NCBI RefSeq assembly: GCF_900167365.1
Contig: NZ_FUXL01000005.1
Coordinates: 186,001 to 250,000 of the forward strand
Direction of reading: 5' to 3'
DNA length: 64,000 bases
DNA from: Consotaella salsifontis
Lineage (GTDB): Bacteria; Pseudomonadota; Alphaproteobacteria; Rhizobiales; Rhizobiaceae
Both the position numbers and the translations under genes were made by a program. Under the pieces are notes generated by a model. That model had not been told where the DNA came from. It saw nothing but the letters and a program-made list of their open reading frames with translations, and searched no databases. Positions 43,969-53,519 of the stretch are shown one piece after another; the first letter of the stretch is position 1; each line of letters starts with the position of its first letter.

Positions 43969-45435
43969 TCAGATGTAGGTCTTCACGGTCGCGGCGGCGC
44001 CCTGATCGAGAAGCTTCGTCAGCGCGGCCTCGACGGCACTCGCCACGGCCGGATTCTGGCCGAGATCGTGGCCGAACACTTCCTCGACCGAGAGATAGGC
44101 CCGCGTCAGCGCGCCGGCGTGGCGCCCGGTCTCGTCGGCGATCTTCTTCAGCCGGTCCGCCAGCGGATCGCGAACGTCGATCGCCGCCTCGTGCTCGTCA
44201 CGCCCGGTGACGTAGCGCATCCAGGCGGCGATGCCGAGGGCGAGGCGGTCGAACGATTCCCCGCTCTCCAAACGATCGCGCAGCGCGCCCAGCATGCGCT
44301 GCGGCAGCTTCTGCGAGCCGTCCATGGCAATCTGCCAGGTCCGGTGCTTCAGCGCCGTGTTCTTGAAGCGGGCGATGAGCGCGTCGCGGTAGCCGCCGAG
44401 ATCGACGCCCGGCACGTGCAGCGTCGGAGCGAGTTCTTCCGTCATAAAGTCGAAGATGAGCTTCTCGAACGCCCGGTCGGCCATGGTCTCGGCCACCGTC
44501 TCGTAGCCGGCGAGATAGCCGAGATAGGCGATCATCGAATGGGAGCCGTTGAGCATGCGGTGCTTCATGCGCTCATAGGGCTCGACATCCTTGACCATCT
44601 CGGCGCCGAGCGACTCGTAGTCCGGGCGGCCGTTGGTGAAATGGTCCTCGATGACCCACTGGATGAAGGGCTCGGTGACGACCGGCCAGGCATCTTCCAG
44701 GCCGAGCTGGGCGGAGACCGCCGCGATGTCCTGCTCGGTCGTGGCCGGAACGATGCGGTCAACCATGGTGCCGGGGAACGCGACCTCCGCGGCGATGAAC
44801 TTGGCGAGGTCCTTGTCGACGCTCTCGGCGAACTGCGTCACCACCTTGCGTGTGGTGATGCCGTTGGACGGGAGATTGTCGCAGGAAAGCACGGTGAACG
44901 GCGCCGTGCCGGCGGCGCGGCGGCGGCGCAGCGCCTCGGTGATGAAGCCCGGCAGCGTCGTCGGCTGGTGCGGATTGGCGAGATCGGCCGCGATGCCCGG
45001 ATGGTTCATGGCAAGGTCGCCCGTCGCCGGATCGTAGCAATAGCCCTTCTCGGTGACGGTGATGGAGACGATGCGGATGGTGGGATCACACATCTTCTCG
45101 ATCAGCGCATCGGAGCCATCCGGCACCACGAGCGAGCGCAGCGACCCCACGACCCTGAGCTTGGCCTCGTCGCCCGAGCGAAGGCCGACCGTGTAAAGGA
45201 AGTCCTGGGGCGCGAGAGCATCGCGAAGCTGGGTGTTGTTGATGACCTGCGCGCCCGCGATGCCCCATCTCGGGTCCTTCGCCAGAAGGTCGTCCATGAA
45301 AACGGCCTGATGCGCCCGGTGGAAGGCGCCGACGCCGAGATGAAGAATGCCGGTCTTCACCGTTGTCGGGTCATAGGCGGGCACCTGGGCGGTCTTTGCG
45401 GCCTCGCCGAGGGTCTTAAGGGAGAGTCTCGCCAT
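43969..45435 (-). CDS. Mannitol dehydrogenase family polyol oxidoreductase
   Basis: 488 residues of the long-chain polyol dehydrogenase family (MtlK/UxuB). An N-terminal Rossmann domain starts ILHLGVGAFHRAHQAVF. EKGYCYDPATGDL is family-typical. The catalytic segment KHRMLNGSHSMIAYLGYLAGY holds the Lys-Asn-His set. It probably oxidises D-mannitol or D-arabinitol to the ketose, or reduces a fructuronate-type acid. No sugar transporter is adjacent, and the gene has its own 291-base upstream region. High confidence for family, moderate for substrate. Confidence 0.9.
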   Translation of the reverse strand: MARLSLKTLGEAAKTAQVPAYDPTTVKTGILHLGVGAFHRAHQAVFMDDLLAKDPRWGIAGAQVINNTQLRDALAPQDFLYTVGLRSGDEAKLRVVGSLRSLVVPDGSDALIEKMCDPTIRIVSITVTEKGYCYDPATGDLAMNHPGIAADLANPHQPTTLPGFITEALRRRRAAGTAPFTVLSCDNLPSNGITTRKVVTQFAESVDKDLAKFIAAEVAFPGTMVDRIVPATTEQDIAAVSAQLGLEDAWPVVTEPFIQWVIEDHFTNGRPDYESLGAEMVKDVEPYERMKHRMLNGSHSMIAYLGYLAGYETVAETMADRAFEKLIFDFMTEELAPTLHVPGVDLGGYRDALIARFKNTALKHRTWQIAMDGSQKLPQRMLGALRDRLESGESFDRLALGIAAWMRYVTGRDEHEAAIDVRDPLADRLKKIADETGRHAGALTRAYLSVEEVFGHDLGQNPAVASAVEAALTKLLDQGAAATVKTYI

Positions 45436-45726
45436 CGCAGCATGGTTCCTTTGAAAGGAGATGAAGAGGGTCGCGTTTCAGGTCGGCACGGTCCCGCGAG
45501 ATTGCGACATGAGCGGGCGAGCCTCTGGCTGCCCGCTTGTCGTCTTGCATCCGAGGCCGCCAACCTCTGCCGTGCCGTCCGGTTCACCCCGGAGCCGGCC
45601 CGGCCGTCAATGGCAGTACTATTCTAGTATGGCATCGGTCGCAAGCCGAAAGAGCGATGCGGACGCCCGTGCGAAAGCCGATCCGATCGCGACGTGCGGA
45701 GCATCTCCTCTACGCCCCACAACCGA

Positions 45727-46593
45727 TCAGTCGGCCAGTTGCTTGCGAAGCACCAGAAGCTCCTCGCGCCGCTGGCTCGTCACCTCTGGGAACTTGAGGT
45801 GAAGGTCTTCCATGGTTTCGGCGACCGCATCTGAGACGAGCAGGCGGGCGGTTTCCTTGTCGTCGGCGGGAATGATGTACCAGGGCGCGTGATTTGTCGT
45901 CGTCGCCGAGATGCACTCGGCATAGGCCTTCTGGTAGTCGTCCCAATATTTGCGCTCCTCCAGATCGGCCGCCGAGAACTTCCAGTTCTTCTCCGGCTCG
46001 TCGATCCGGGCGAGAAAGCGGTTGCGCTGCTCGTCCTTGGAAAGATGCAGGAAGAACTTCACGATCCGGGTGCCGTTGCGGTGGAGGTGCTTCTCGAGAT
46101 CGTTGATCGATTCATAGCGGTGCTGCCAAATCTTCTCGCCCGCCGGCAGATCGGGGATGCCCTCGTTGAGCAGAAGCTGCGGGTGGACCCTCACCACCAG
46201 CACCTCCTCGTAATAGGACCGGTTGAAGATGCCGATCCGCCCGCGCTCAGGCAAATTGCAGTTGGTGCGCCAGAGGAAGTCGTGGGCGAGCTCGTTCGTG
46301 CTCGGCTGCTTGAACGAGACGACCTTGCACCCCTGCGGATTGATGCCCGACATCACGTGCTCGATGGTTCCGTCCTTGCCGGCCGCGTCCATGGCCTGGA
46401 AGATCAAAAGCAGCGAATGGCGCCCGGAAGCGTAGAGCCGCTCCTGCTGGTCGGAGATGCGGTCGACATATTTCTCCAGCGCCTTCTTGTAGTCGTCCTT
46501 CGAGTCGGCCACCGGGTCGACCCGTGTCGCCCATTGGGAAAGATCGACCGACTTTCCCTCGGGCGCGCGATAGTCTTGGCTTTTGATCTTCAT
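45727..46593 (-). CDS. Polyphosphate kinase 2 family nucleotide phosphotransferase
   Basis: 288 residues of the PPK2 family, which moves phosphate between polyphosphate and nucleotides. Walker A-like [17 protein letters not shown], the second motif [18 protein letters not shown], and lid residues in [26 protein letters not shown] are all conserved. The N-terminal [11 protein letters not shown] segment is of the class used by short PPK2 enzymes that regenerate NDP or NTP. Which nucleotide is used cannot be told from sequence. It stands alone between the polyol dehydrogenase and the ThuA gene. Confidence 0.92.
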   Translation of the reverse strand: MKIKSQDYRAPEGKSVDLSQWATRVDPVADSKDDYKKALEKYVDRISDQQERLYASGRHSLLLIFQAMDAAGKDGTIEHVMSGINPQGCKVVSFKQPSTNELAHDFLWRTNCNLPERGRIGIFNRSYYEEVLVVRVHPQLLLNEGIPDLPAGEKIWQHRYESINDLEKHLHRNGTRIVKFFLHLSKDEQRNRFLARIDEPEKNWKFSAADLEERKYWDDYQKAYAECISATTTNHAPWYIIPADDKETARLLVSDAVAETMEDLHLKFPEVTSQRREELLVLRKQLAD

Positions 46594-46775
46594 GGGGATC
46601 TCCAGGCTGAACGGGGCTTGAGGTCGTCGGGCCTACATAACGCCCTGCCGGCAAGCTTCACGGCGCGCCGCGTTAATTCGCGAGCCGCAGCGGCACCTTC
46701 TTCCCGCTCTTTCCTTTTCGGCAATGGCGAGAGCCCTACCATCCCCCCTCGCGATTGAAGAGGCGGAGATGAGGG

Positions 46776-47537
46776 ATGAACCACACCGGAGAGATCAGGC
46801 CGATCCGCGTGACGATCTGGAACGAGGGTGCCCACGAGAGGGACCAGGAGCAGGTGCGCGGGATCTATCCGGACGGCATTCATGGGGCCATCGCCGAAGC
46901 TGTTGCAGGTCCCGGCGTCGAGGTCCGCACGGCCACGTTCTTCGATCCGGATCACGGCTTGCCGGACGGCGTTTTGGCGGAGACAGACGTCCTCTTCTGG
47001 TGGGGCCACGTCCTCCACGACCAGGTTCCCGACCCCCTGGTGGACCGCATCCAGGCGCGCGTTCTCGATGGCATGGGGCTGGTGGTGCTGCATTCCGGGC
47101 ACTATTCCAAGCCGTTCAAGCGGCTGATGGGCACGAGCTGCACCCTGACCTGGCGTGTCCATGACGGCGGCGAGCGCGAACGCATCTGGATCGTCGACCC
47201 GGCGCATCCGATCGCCGAGGATGTCGGCGAATTCATCGACGTCGCGCAGTCGGAAATGTACAGCGAGGCCTTCGACGTCCCGCCGCCCGATCATCTCGTC
47301 TTCGTCAGCTGGTTCGAGGGCGGCGAGGTGTTCCGCAGCGGCTGCTGCTATCAGCGCGGGCGTGGGCGCATCTTCTATTTCAGCCCCGGCCACGAGACGT
47401 TCCCGATCTATAACAACCCGCAGGTGCGCCGGGTGCTGGCCAACGCCGCCCGCTGGGCCGCCCCGCACCACGACATCGGCTCCAAACTCGCCAACCGAAA
47501 TCGTGCTGTCCCGCTGGAGAGGATCAGGCGGAGTTGA
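46776..47537 (+). CDS. ThuA domain protein
   Basis: 253 residues of the ThuA (trehalose utilisation) family, a class I amidotransferase-like fold lacking the Cys nucleophile. Motifs: VTIWNEGAHERDQEQVRGIYPDGIHGAIA, LFWWGHVLHDQVPD, GLVVLHSGHYSKPFKRLMG and FSPGHETFPIYNNP. The full set of family histidines is present. Rhizobial ThuA works with ThuB in trehalose or ketotrehalose breakdown, but no ThuB or trehalose transporter adjoins this copy, so it may act on another sugar derivative. A TTCT-rich gap of 182 bases separates it from the divergent PPK2 gene. Confidence 0.88.
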   Translation: MNHTGEIRPIRVTIWNEGAHERDQEQVRGIYPDGIHGAIAEAVAGPGVEVRTATFFDPDHGLPDGVLAETDVLFWWGHVLHDQVPDPLVDRIQARVLDGMGLVVLHSGHYSKPFKRLMGTSCTLTWRVHDGGERERIWIVDPAHPIAEDVGEFIDVAQSEMYSEAFDVPPPDHLVFVSWFEGGEVFRSGCCYQRGRGRIFYFSPGHETFPIYNNPQVRRVLANAARWAAPHHDIGSKLANRNRAVPLERIRRS

Positions 47538-47755
47538 GGGGGACACGATGAGGGAGCGAAGAGCCGCCCGAACGGTGGGATAGCCGCTGTTGTCGAAGTC
47601 CGTTGATGAATCCTTATGCGCAGCACGCACAATCAACGGTCGCCGGTCTATCGCAATAATTACTAACATAGCTGGAGCGATGCCGACATGGATTCAGAAG
47701 AGGGATTCTTCCATTGCCTCTCTCGTGGTACCACTCGGGCGAACCGGGGGTTTCC

Positions 47756-48379
47756 ATGGCACAGAATATTTCTCACGCCGTAATGGCTCAGCGGCACGAG
47801 CCTCGTGATAGTGCCGACGATTTCCCCACGCCACCGTGGGCAACCAGAGCGCTGCTTGAGCACGTGATTGGCAAGGAAAAAGTCCGTGGCCTGTCCTGTC
47901 TGGAGCCGGCGTGTGGACGCGGTTATATGAGCCTGCCGCTTTTCGAGTACTTCAGACAAGTCGAGTCTTCAGACGCTCTTCCATATGGCTTTGGATCTGT
48001 CCGTGACTTTCTAGAATATCCGTTCGCAGCTCTGTCGCATGATTGGGTAATAACGAACCCGCCTTTTCGTCTTGCAGAAGAGTTCGTAGACCGCGCGCTT
48101 GTCGTCGCACGACGTGGGGTCGCAATCTTAGCCCGTACAGTTTTTTTAGAAAGCGTCGGTCGTTACGAAAATATCTTTAGGTTGCGTCCGCCGTCGAAGT
48201 TTGCCCAATTCACCGAGCGTGTAGCAATGGTGAAAGGCAGAGTTGACCCCAAGGCATCGACGGCAACTGGCTATGCTTGGTTCGTTTGGGAAAAAGACGA
48301 ACTGGCACAGCCAAGCCTTATGTGGGTTCCGCCGTGCCGGCGTAGTCTTGAGAGAGCCGGAGACTACGAAATTCGCTAG
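47756..48379 (+). CDS. SAM-dependent DNA methyltransferase (phage-type, N6-adenine class)
   Basis: About 207 residues. A leading segment DDFPTPPWATRALLEHVIG is followed by SAM-binding motif I (LSCLEPACGRGYMSL) and catalytic motif IV ITNPPF, the NPPF variant of N6-adenine or N4-cytosine methylases. No target-recognition domain is visible, so it is a minimal enzyme of the size found in prophages. I chose the ATG at 47756 following GGGGG. An in-frame ATG at 47714 has no good site. Its codon use and lower GC differ from the neighbours, and its stop overlaps that of a convergent gene by four bases. It lies in an islet next to a tRNA gene. Confidence 0.75.
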   Translation: MAQNISHAVMAQRHEPRDSADDFPTPPWATRALLEHVIGKEKVRGLSCLEPACGRGYMSLPLFEYFRQVESSDALPYGFGSVRDFLEYPFAALSHDWVITNPPFRLAEEFVDRALVVARRGVAILARTVFLESVGRYENIFRLRPPSKFAQFTERVAMVKGRVDPKASTATGYAWFVWEKDELAQPSLMWVPPCRRSLERAGDYEIR

Positions 48380-48690
48380 CTGATGTCGTCGGCCGCCTCG
48401 ATGAAAGTTCGACCATCATCAGTTATTTGCCAGCCCTCCCGCTCTTTGACGTATTCGGCTAGGCCACGCGTCTGAAGGCCGGTGCGGCTTCCGCGATGCG
48501 AGACGAGATTTCTGACTTTTTGGCTGAAGTGAGTATCTCCGCGGCCCGACAAGAGCTGCGCATCAATGCCTGCCGGCTGAAAGTGCGCCTCTAATGCTTC
48601 GATCAGATCGGTCGTAGTCATAAAGCCGTCTCGCGTCGCAGCAAGAAGCCTCAACGCAGGAATAATGAGGTCGCCTTCTCGTATCGCCAT
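48376..48690 (-). CDS. Winged-helix protein resembling the Mrr N-terminal domain
   Basis: A 104-residue protein: it opens MAIREGDLIIPALRLLAATRDGFMTTTDLIEALEAHF and ends GWQITDDGRTFIEAADDIS. The order hydrophobic helix, LIEALE helix, HFSQKVRNLVSHR, then a GWQIT-DGR wing resembles the wHTH domain at the N-terminus of Mrr restriction enzymes, but no nuclease part is present. The last four bases overlap the stop of the convergent methyltransferase (CTAG). Upstream sequence and codon use are of the same lower-GC type, so both genes likely arrived together. It could be a DNA-binding antirestriction, regulatory or remnant restriction protein. Confidence 0.55.
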   Translation of the reverse strand: MAIREGDLIIPALRLLAATRDGFMTTTDLIEALEAHFQPAGIDAQLLSGRGDTHFSQKVRNLVSHRGSRTGLQTRGLAEYVKEREGWQITDDGRTFIEAADDIS

Positions 48691-48817
48691 GGGAAATGCC
48701 TCTTAGGTCGGATAAACCTGCCAAATGTCGCAGGGATATTCTGGGAATCAAGGACATTGCCTTTGAAAGCAGTGCGACAAGAAGTCCAGAAACCTTAATC
48801 TAAGACATCGGGAAGCT

Positions 48818-48893
48818 GGTGATCCCGGCGCGACTCGAACGCGCGACCCTCAGATTAGGAATCTGATGCTCTATCCGACTGAGCTACGGGACC
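48818..48893 (-). tRNA. tRNA-Arg (anticodon CCT)
   Basis: A 76-nt cloverleaf on the minus strand. The acceptor stem GGTCCCG pairs with CGGGATC (one G-U), there is a D-arm AGCTCAGTCGGATAGAGC, an anticodon stem CAGAT/ATCTG with the loop TTCCTAA, and a TTCGAGTC T-loop. The CCA end is encoded in DNA. Anticodon CCT (48857-48859 on the plus strand reads agg) decodes AGG. Its 3' end faces the lower-GC methyltransferase islet, the usual side for integrative elements. Confidence 0.95.
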
Positions 48894-48974
48894 ACTCGGC
48901 GCGCACCATAATCGAAAAGCTTTCGCCGCGCCAACCCCTTCGCGCGGGCGGCGAGGCGCGTTGAAGTCGATCGG

Positions 48975-49628
48975 TCAGCGCCCCGGCGCCTTGCCGGCGG
49001 CGGCGCATTGGGCGAGCAGGATCATCCGCCCGCGCTGGATCGTGACCTCGATCATGCCGAGCGCCTCGTTGGAGAGCGTCAGCACCGAGTGGAAGGGCAG
49101 CTCGACCTTGTCGAGCGGCCATTTGGCGCCCGCCACCGTCAGCCCGGAAAGGTCGGAAAACGGCAGGATGGAAAAGGTCGTGCCGGCCGTGAGGTCGAAG
49201 CGGCGGGCCGTGTCGGTCATCGGCCACGCTTCCTCAAGGCCGCTCGCCAGCCTGACGGAAATCCCGCGCGCGCCGTAGCGCAGCGCCAGCAGGTAGTTCA
49301 TGAAGGCGTGGTCGGAGCGCGGGCCGCCGAGGCCGCCGACCAGCGTCAGCGACTTGGCGCCGCGCGCCACCGCCGCCTCCACCGCCAGTTCGCCGTCGCT
49401 GAACGCCTTGTCGCGCGGATAGGGCAGGCGCTCGATCCCGCCAAAGCGGGCGGACGCCTTGACGTCGGCCGAATCGAAATCGCCGACCCAAAGCTCGGGC
49501 GCGAGGCCAAGGGCCTCGGCATGGGCGATCCCTGCGTCGGCCGCGATGACGCGGGCGCCGGAAAGCTCGGCGCGCAGCGCCCCGGTGGGCCAGACGGGAC
49601 CCGCGAGAAGAATGGCGAAGTGGCTCAT
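48975..49628 (-). CDS. Thiamine pyrophosphokinase
   Basis: About 217 residues. It converts thiamine to TPP. Motifs are ARVIAADAGIAHAEALGLAPELWVGDFDSAD, DKAFSDGELAVEAAV and LVGGLGGPRSDHAFMNYLL, all from the TPK fold. An ATG at 49628 starts MSHFAILLAG. It is transcribed away from the TPP riboswitch that controls thiBPQ, so import and activation of thiamine are grouped but not under the same leader. Whether this gene also answers to TPP is not visible. Confidence 0.93.
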   Translation of the reverse strand: MSHFAILLAGPVWPTGALRAELSGARVIAADAGIAHAEALGLAPELWVGDFDSADVKASARFGGIERLPYPRDKAFSDGELAVEAAVARGAKSLTLVGGLGGPRSDHAFMNYLLALRYGARGISVRLASGLEEAWPMTDTARRFDLTAGTTFSILPFSDLSGLTVAGAKWPLDKVELPFHSVLTLSNEALGMIEVTIQRGRMILLAQCAAAGKAPGR

Positions 49629-49717
49629 GAGACCGCTGGTTAGCGCCTCTCTTGTTTCGGCGCAATGTGCTCCTTGCCGGGACTTGCTCTCCCCCGCCCT
49701 TCGACATAAGTCAGACC

Positions 49718-49812
49718 TGCTCACACGGGGTGCCCATTGGGGCTGAGAGGCGGCCGCGCCGCCAACCCGCTGAACCTGATCCGGGTCATGCCGGCGGAGG
49801 GATGGAGAGTTT
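49718..49812 (+). promoter_or_regulatory. TPP riboswitch (THI element)
   Basis: Classical thi-box features in order: ACACGGGGTGCCC, GGCTGAGAGGCG with a GCCGCGCCG hairpin, AACCCGCTGAACCTGATC and GGGTCATGCCGGCGGAGGGATGGAGA. It lies 60 bases upstream of thiB and should repress thiBPQ when TPP is plentiful, probably by masking the ribosome site since no T-run hairpin was seen. Confidence 0.95.
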
Positions 49813-49871
49813 CCGCTCGATAGAAGCGAGATGCGCCCCTTCCGATCAACGACAGCAAGAAGGAGGCGCCG

Positions 49872-50888
49872 ATGCGCTCGATGTTCCTTTCCTCCCTCGC
49901 CCTCGGGGCAGCCGCGACCGCTTTGGTCGGGCCGGCCACGGCGGCCGAGACCAAGCCCACGCTGACCGTCTACACCTATGAGAGCTTCGTCGCCGATTGG
50001 GGTCCTGGGCCTCAGATCAAGAAGGACTTCGAGAGGGACTGCGGCTGCACCCTGGATTTCGTCGGGCTGGAGGATGGCGTCGCCATCCTCAACCGCCTGA
50101 AGCTCGAGGGCGACACCACCAAGGCGGACGTCGTGGTCGGCCTCGACACGAATCTCGTCTCCGAGGCGAAGGCGACCGGCCTTTTCGCGCCGAGCGGCGT
50201 CGACACCGCGCCGGTCACGGTGCCGGGCGGCTTTTCCGACGATGTGTTCGTGCCCTACGATTACGGCTGGTTCGCCGTCGTCTACGACAGCGAGCAGTTG
50301 AAGAACCCGCCGGCCAGCCTCGACGCGCTGATTTCCGGCGACGGGTCGCAGAAGATCGCCATCGAGGACCCGCGTACCTCGACCCCCGGCCTCGGCATGC
50401 TGCTTTGGATGAAGGCGCTCTATGGCGACGATGCCGCGCAAAAGTGGAAGGACTTGTCGAAATCCATCCTGACGGTGACGCCCGGCTGGAGCGAGGCCTA
50501 TGGCCTCCTCACCAAGGGCGAGGTTCCGATGGTCCTCAGCTACACCACCTCGCCCGCCTATCATCTGATCGAGGAGAAGAGCGACCGCTACAAGGCGATC
50601 GCCTTTCCCGAGGGGCACTATGTTCAGGTGGAGGTGGCGGGGCGGCTCGCCGGCTCGGCCCATGGCGATCTCGCCCAGCGCTTCCTCGCCTTCCTGATCT
50701 CGCCCGAGGCGCAGGACATTTTGCCCACCACCAACTGGATGATGCCCGCCGCCAAGACCGCCTCGCCGCTGCCGGCGGCCTTCGACCAGCTGGTGAAGCC
50801 CGAAAAGACCCTCTTCCTCGATCCCGAGACGGTGGCCAAGAACCGCCGCGCCTGGACCGACGAATGGCTCGAGGCGCTGGGACGGTGA
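49872..50888 (+). CDS. thiB: Thiamine ABC transporter substrate-binding protein
   Basis: 338 residues with a signal peptide ([22 protein letters not shown]). The mature protein opens [30 protein letters not shown], with the TYESF start of Thi[26 protein letters not shown] and [18 protein letters not shown] follow the family closely. It binds thiamine in the periplasm and hands it to ThiP. It lies under the TPP riboswitch and 19 bases before thiP. Confidence 0.95.
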   Translation: MRSMFLSSLALGAAATALVGPATAAETKPTLTVYTYESFVADWGPGPQIKKDFERDCGCTLDFVGLEDGVAILNRLKLEGDTTKADVVVGLDTNLVSEAKATGLFAPSGVDTAPVTVPGGFSDDVFVPYDYGWFAVVYDSEQLKNPPASLDALISGDGSQKIAIEDPRTSTPGLGMLLWMKALYGDDAAQKWKDLSKSILTVTPGWSEAYGLLTKGEVPMVLSYTTSPAYHLIEEKSDRYKAIAFPEGHYVQVEVAGRLAGSAHGDLAQRFLAFLISPEAQDILPTTNWMMPAAKTASPLPAAFDQLVKPEKTLFLDPETVAKNRRAWTDEWLEALGR

Positions 50889-50907
50889 GCGGCACCGGTT
50901 CAGCGCG

Positions 50908-52554
50908 ATGACGCGATCGGGCGACAGGGCGGCGCGCCTCGCCCTGGGGCTGGCGGCGCTGCTCTTCCTGGCGCTGTTTCTCGGCGGGGCGCTTGCCGCG
51001 CTGGTGTTTCAAGCGGGGACGGCGCTGTCCTTCGCCAACCTCCTCGGCGATGCGTATCTCCGCCGCGTCGCGCTGTTCACGCTGGAGCAGGCGGCGCTCT
51101 CGACGCTGCTCTCGCTGGGCGCCGGCCTGCCGCTGGCGCTCGCCCTCCACCGCACGCGCTTCTTCGGGCGCGGCATGGTGCTGCGGCTCTTTCTTCTGCC
51201 CCAGGCGCTTCCCGTGCTCGTCGGGGCGCTCGCCATCCTCTCCGTCTGGGGGCGCGCCGGCGTGGTTTCGCAAGCCGGCGCGGCGCTCGGCCTGCCGCCA
51301 CTCGACATCTACGGCCTGCCGGGCATCCTCATCGCCCATGTCTTCTTCAACATGCCGCTCGCCGCGCGCCTGATGGTCTCGGCGCTGGACGAGGTGCCGG
51401 CCGAAAGCTGGAAGCTTGCCGGGCAGCTTTCGCTGGGTCCGGTCACGACGTTTCGCGTCGTCGAATGGCCGGCGATCCGCAAGGCGATTCCGGGCGCAGC
51501 GAGCCTCGTGTTCATGCTGTGCGTGACCTCTTTCACCCTAGTGCTGACGCTGGGCGGCGGCCCCGGCGCGACGACGCTGGAGGTCGCGATCTATCAGGCA
51601 CTGCGCTATGATTTCGATCCGGCGCGCGCGGTGGCGGTGGCGCTGATACAGCTTGTCCTCACCGGCCTCGTTCTTCTCGCCATGCTGCGCTTCGGCGGGC
51701 GGGAAGCCGGCGGCTTCTCCCTCGGCCGTGCCGCGACACGCCACGACCGCCCCTCGCCCCTTATGCATGGAGCCAGCCTCGCCGTCGTCGCACTCGGCGT
51801 TCTCTTCGTGCTGTCGCCCCTGGCGGCCGTCCTCATCGACGGTCTGAAGGCCGATCTCGCGCGTCTCGCCATGGAACGGGCGGTGCAGCAAGCGGCCCTG
51901 ACCAGCGCGCTCGTCGCCGGCGCGGCGGCGATGCTCAGCCTCGCGCTCTCGCTCTTCCTCCTGCTTGCCCGCCAGAGCGTCTTGAGCGCGAGCGTGGGGA
52001 AACGCGGTCAGCCCAACCGGGAGCGCCGCCTGCTTGCAACCACGTTCGAACTGTCGGGAAGCCTCACCATGGTGGTTCCGGCGGTGGTGGTGGGCGCCGG
52101 CTGGTTCCTCCTGCTGCGCCGGATCACCGACGTCTTTTCCGCCGCGCCGTTCATCGTCGTCGCCACCAACGCCGTGATGGCGATGCCCTTCATCGTGCGC
52201 ATCCTGTCGCCGGCGCTCGCGGCCTCGGCCGCCCGCCATGACAGGCTCGCGCAGAGCATCGGCCTTTACGGGCTGGCGCGCCTGCGCCATGTGGAATGGC
52301 CGGCGCTGCGGCGGCCCCTCGCGCTTTCGCTGGCCTTCGCCGGCGCCTTCTCGCTTGGCGACCTCGGCGCGGTCGCGCTTTACGGCAACCAGGATTTCAT
52401 GACCCTGCCCTTCCTTCTTCTCCAGCGCATGGGCAGCTACCGCACCGCCGACGCGGCGGGACTGGCCTTGCTCCTCGGCGCGCTATGCCTCGCGCTGATG
52501 ATGATCGCCGAGCGCGGCGTCGACGCCGCGTCCGGAAAGGACGGGCGCCCGTGA
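50908..52554 (+). CDS. thiP: Thiamine ABC transporter permease
   Basis: 548 residues with about twelve membrane helices in two homologous halves, each with an EAA-type coupling loop (AESWKLAGQLSLGPVTTFRVVEWPAI and RLAQSIGLYGLARLRHVEWPALRRP). The size and duplicated layout are those of ThiP. The stop overlaps the thiQ start as GTGA. Placement between thiB and thiQ behind the riboswitch confirms the role. Confidence 0.94.
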   Translation: MTRSGDRAARLALGLAALLFLALFLGGALAALVFQAGTALSFANLLGDAYLRRVALFTLEQAALSTLLSLGAGLPLALALHRTRFFGRGMVLRLFLLPQALPVLVGALAILSVWGRAGVVSQAGAALGLPPLDIYGLPGILIAHVFFNMPLAARLMVSALDEVPAESWKLAGQLSLGPVTTFRVVEWPAIRKAIPGAASLVFMLCVTSFTLVLTLGGGPGATTLEVAIYQALRYDFDPARAVAVALIQLVLTGLVLLAMLRFGGREAGGFSLGRAATRHDRPSPLMHGASLAVVALGVLFVLSPLAAVLIDGLKADLARLAMERAVQQAALTSALVAGAAAMLSLALSLFLLLARQSVLSASVGKRGQPNRERRLLATTFELSGSLTMVVPAVVVGAGWFLLLRRITDVFSAAPFIVVATNAVMAMPFIVRILSPALAASAARHDRLAQSIGLYGLARLRHVEWPALRRPLALSLAFAGAFSLGDLGAVALYGNQDFMTLPFLLLQRMGSYRTADAAGLALLLGALCLALMMIAERGVDAASGKDGRP

Positions 52555-53300
52555 CGAGCACCGGCGGAAACGAGACGACCGCGCTCAGATTGGAAGGCGT
52601 CGACTACGCCTATGAGGGCATGACGATGCATTTCGACCTTGCCGTTACGGCAGGCGAATGGCTCGCCGTCATCGGCCCCTCCGGCGCCGGCAAATCGACC
52701 CTGCTCGACCTCGTCGCCGGGTTTCTGGCGCCCGACGCCGGACGGATTGTCATCGATGGCGCCGACATGGCGGGCATCGCCCCGGCCGAGCGGCCGGTGA
52801 GCTTCGTCTTTCAAGAAAACAACCTCTTCGCCCATCTGACGGCGGCGGAAAATGTCGGTCTCGGGCTTGCGCCACGCCTCAGCCTGTCGCGGGAAACCCG
52901 CGCCCGGGCCTCCCAGGCTCTCGCCGAGGTCGGGCTCGCCGGCTTCGACGACCGCCGCCCCGCCGAGATGTCAGGCGGCGAGCGCCAGCGCGTCGCGCTC
53001 GCCCGCGCTTTCGTCCGGGACCGCCCGCTCATCTTGCTCGACGAGCCTTTTGCTGCGCTCGGGCCGGCTTTGAGGCGCGAGATGCTGGCGCTGCTGGACG
53101 AGCGCCGCAGGCGGGCGGAACGGCCGATCACCATCCTGATGGTGACGCACCAGCCGGAGGACGCCCGTGGCTTCGCCGATTGTGTCGCGTTCCTGGAGCG
53201 CGGGCGGATCGCGACCCTCGGGCCGACTGAGAGCGTGCTGGACGGTAATGAGACACCCGGCGTCGCAGATTATCTTGGGCAGGCGACCCGGCCCTCTTGA
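52551..53300 (+). CDS. thiQ: Thiamine ABC transporter ATP-binding protein
   Basis: About 249 residues with Walker A GPSGAGKST, Q-loop FVFQENNLFAHL, signature MSGGERQRVALARAF, Walker B LILLDEPFAALGP and switch MVTHQPEDARGF. The start is the GTG that overlaps the thiP stop. An ATG at 52620 would cut into the first beta strand. It powers thiamine and TPP uptake with thiB and thiP and is controlled by the same riboswitch. Confidence 0.94.
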   Translation: MTSTGGNETTALRLEGVDYAYEGMTMHFDLAVTAGEWLAVIGPSGAGKSTLLDLVAGFLAPDAGRIVIDGADMAGIAPAERPVSFVFQENNLFAHLTAAENVGLGLAPRLSLSRETRARASQALAEVGLAGFDDRRPAEMSGGERQRVALARAFVRDRPLILLDEPFAALGPALRREMLALLDERRRRAERPITILMVTHQPEDARGFADCVAFLERGRIATLGPTESVLDGNETPGVADYLGQATRPS

Positions 53301-53519
53301 CGACGCAATTCCGGCGAATTTGAAGACTAGCGCGTCGTCGCGCTGGAACCATCGCCTGGGGCAAGCCGGCGGCGGCAAGGGCAATCATCGCCCAGGTCGA
53401 CCATCCACCGCCGGAGTGTGTCCTCAATTCACTTCTCCAGCGAGCGCTGCCTCGGCTAGACAGGGGCCGAAGACAGAGGCCGAACGGCGAATCGAGCGCC
53501 GGTCGTGAAGGAGAATCGC

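Noticed and set aside
47540-47755. Left attachment site matching the tRNA-Arg 3' end
   Set aside because: No copy of the tRNA 3' sequence was found on the far side of the islet, so the insertion boundaries cannot be placed.
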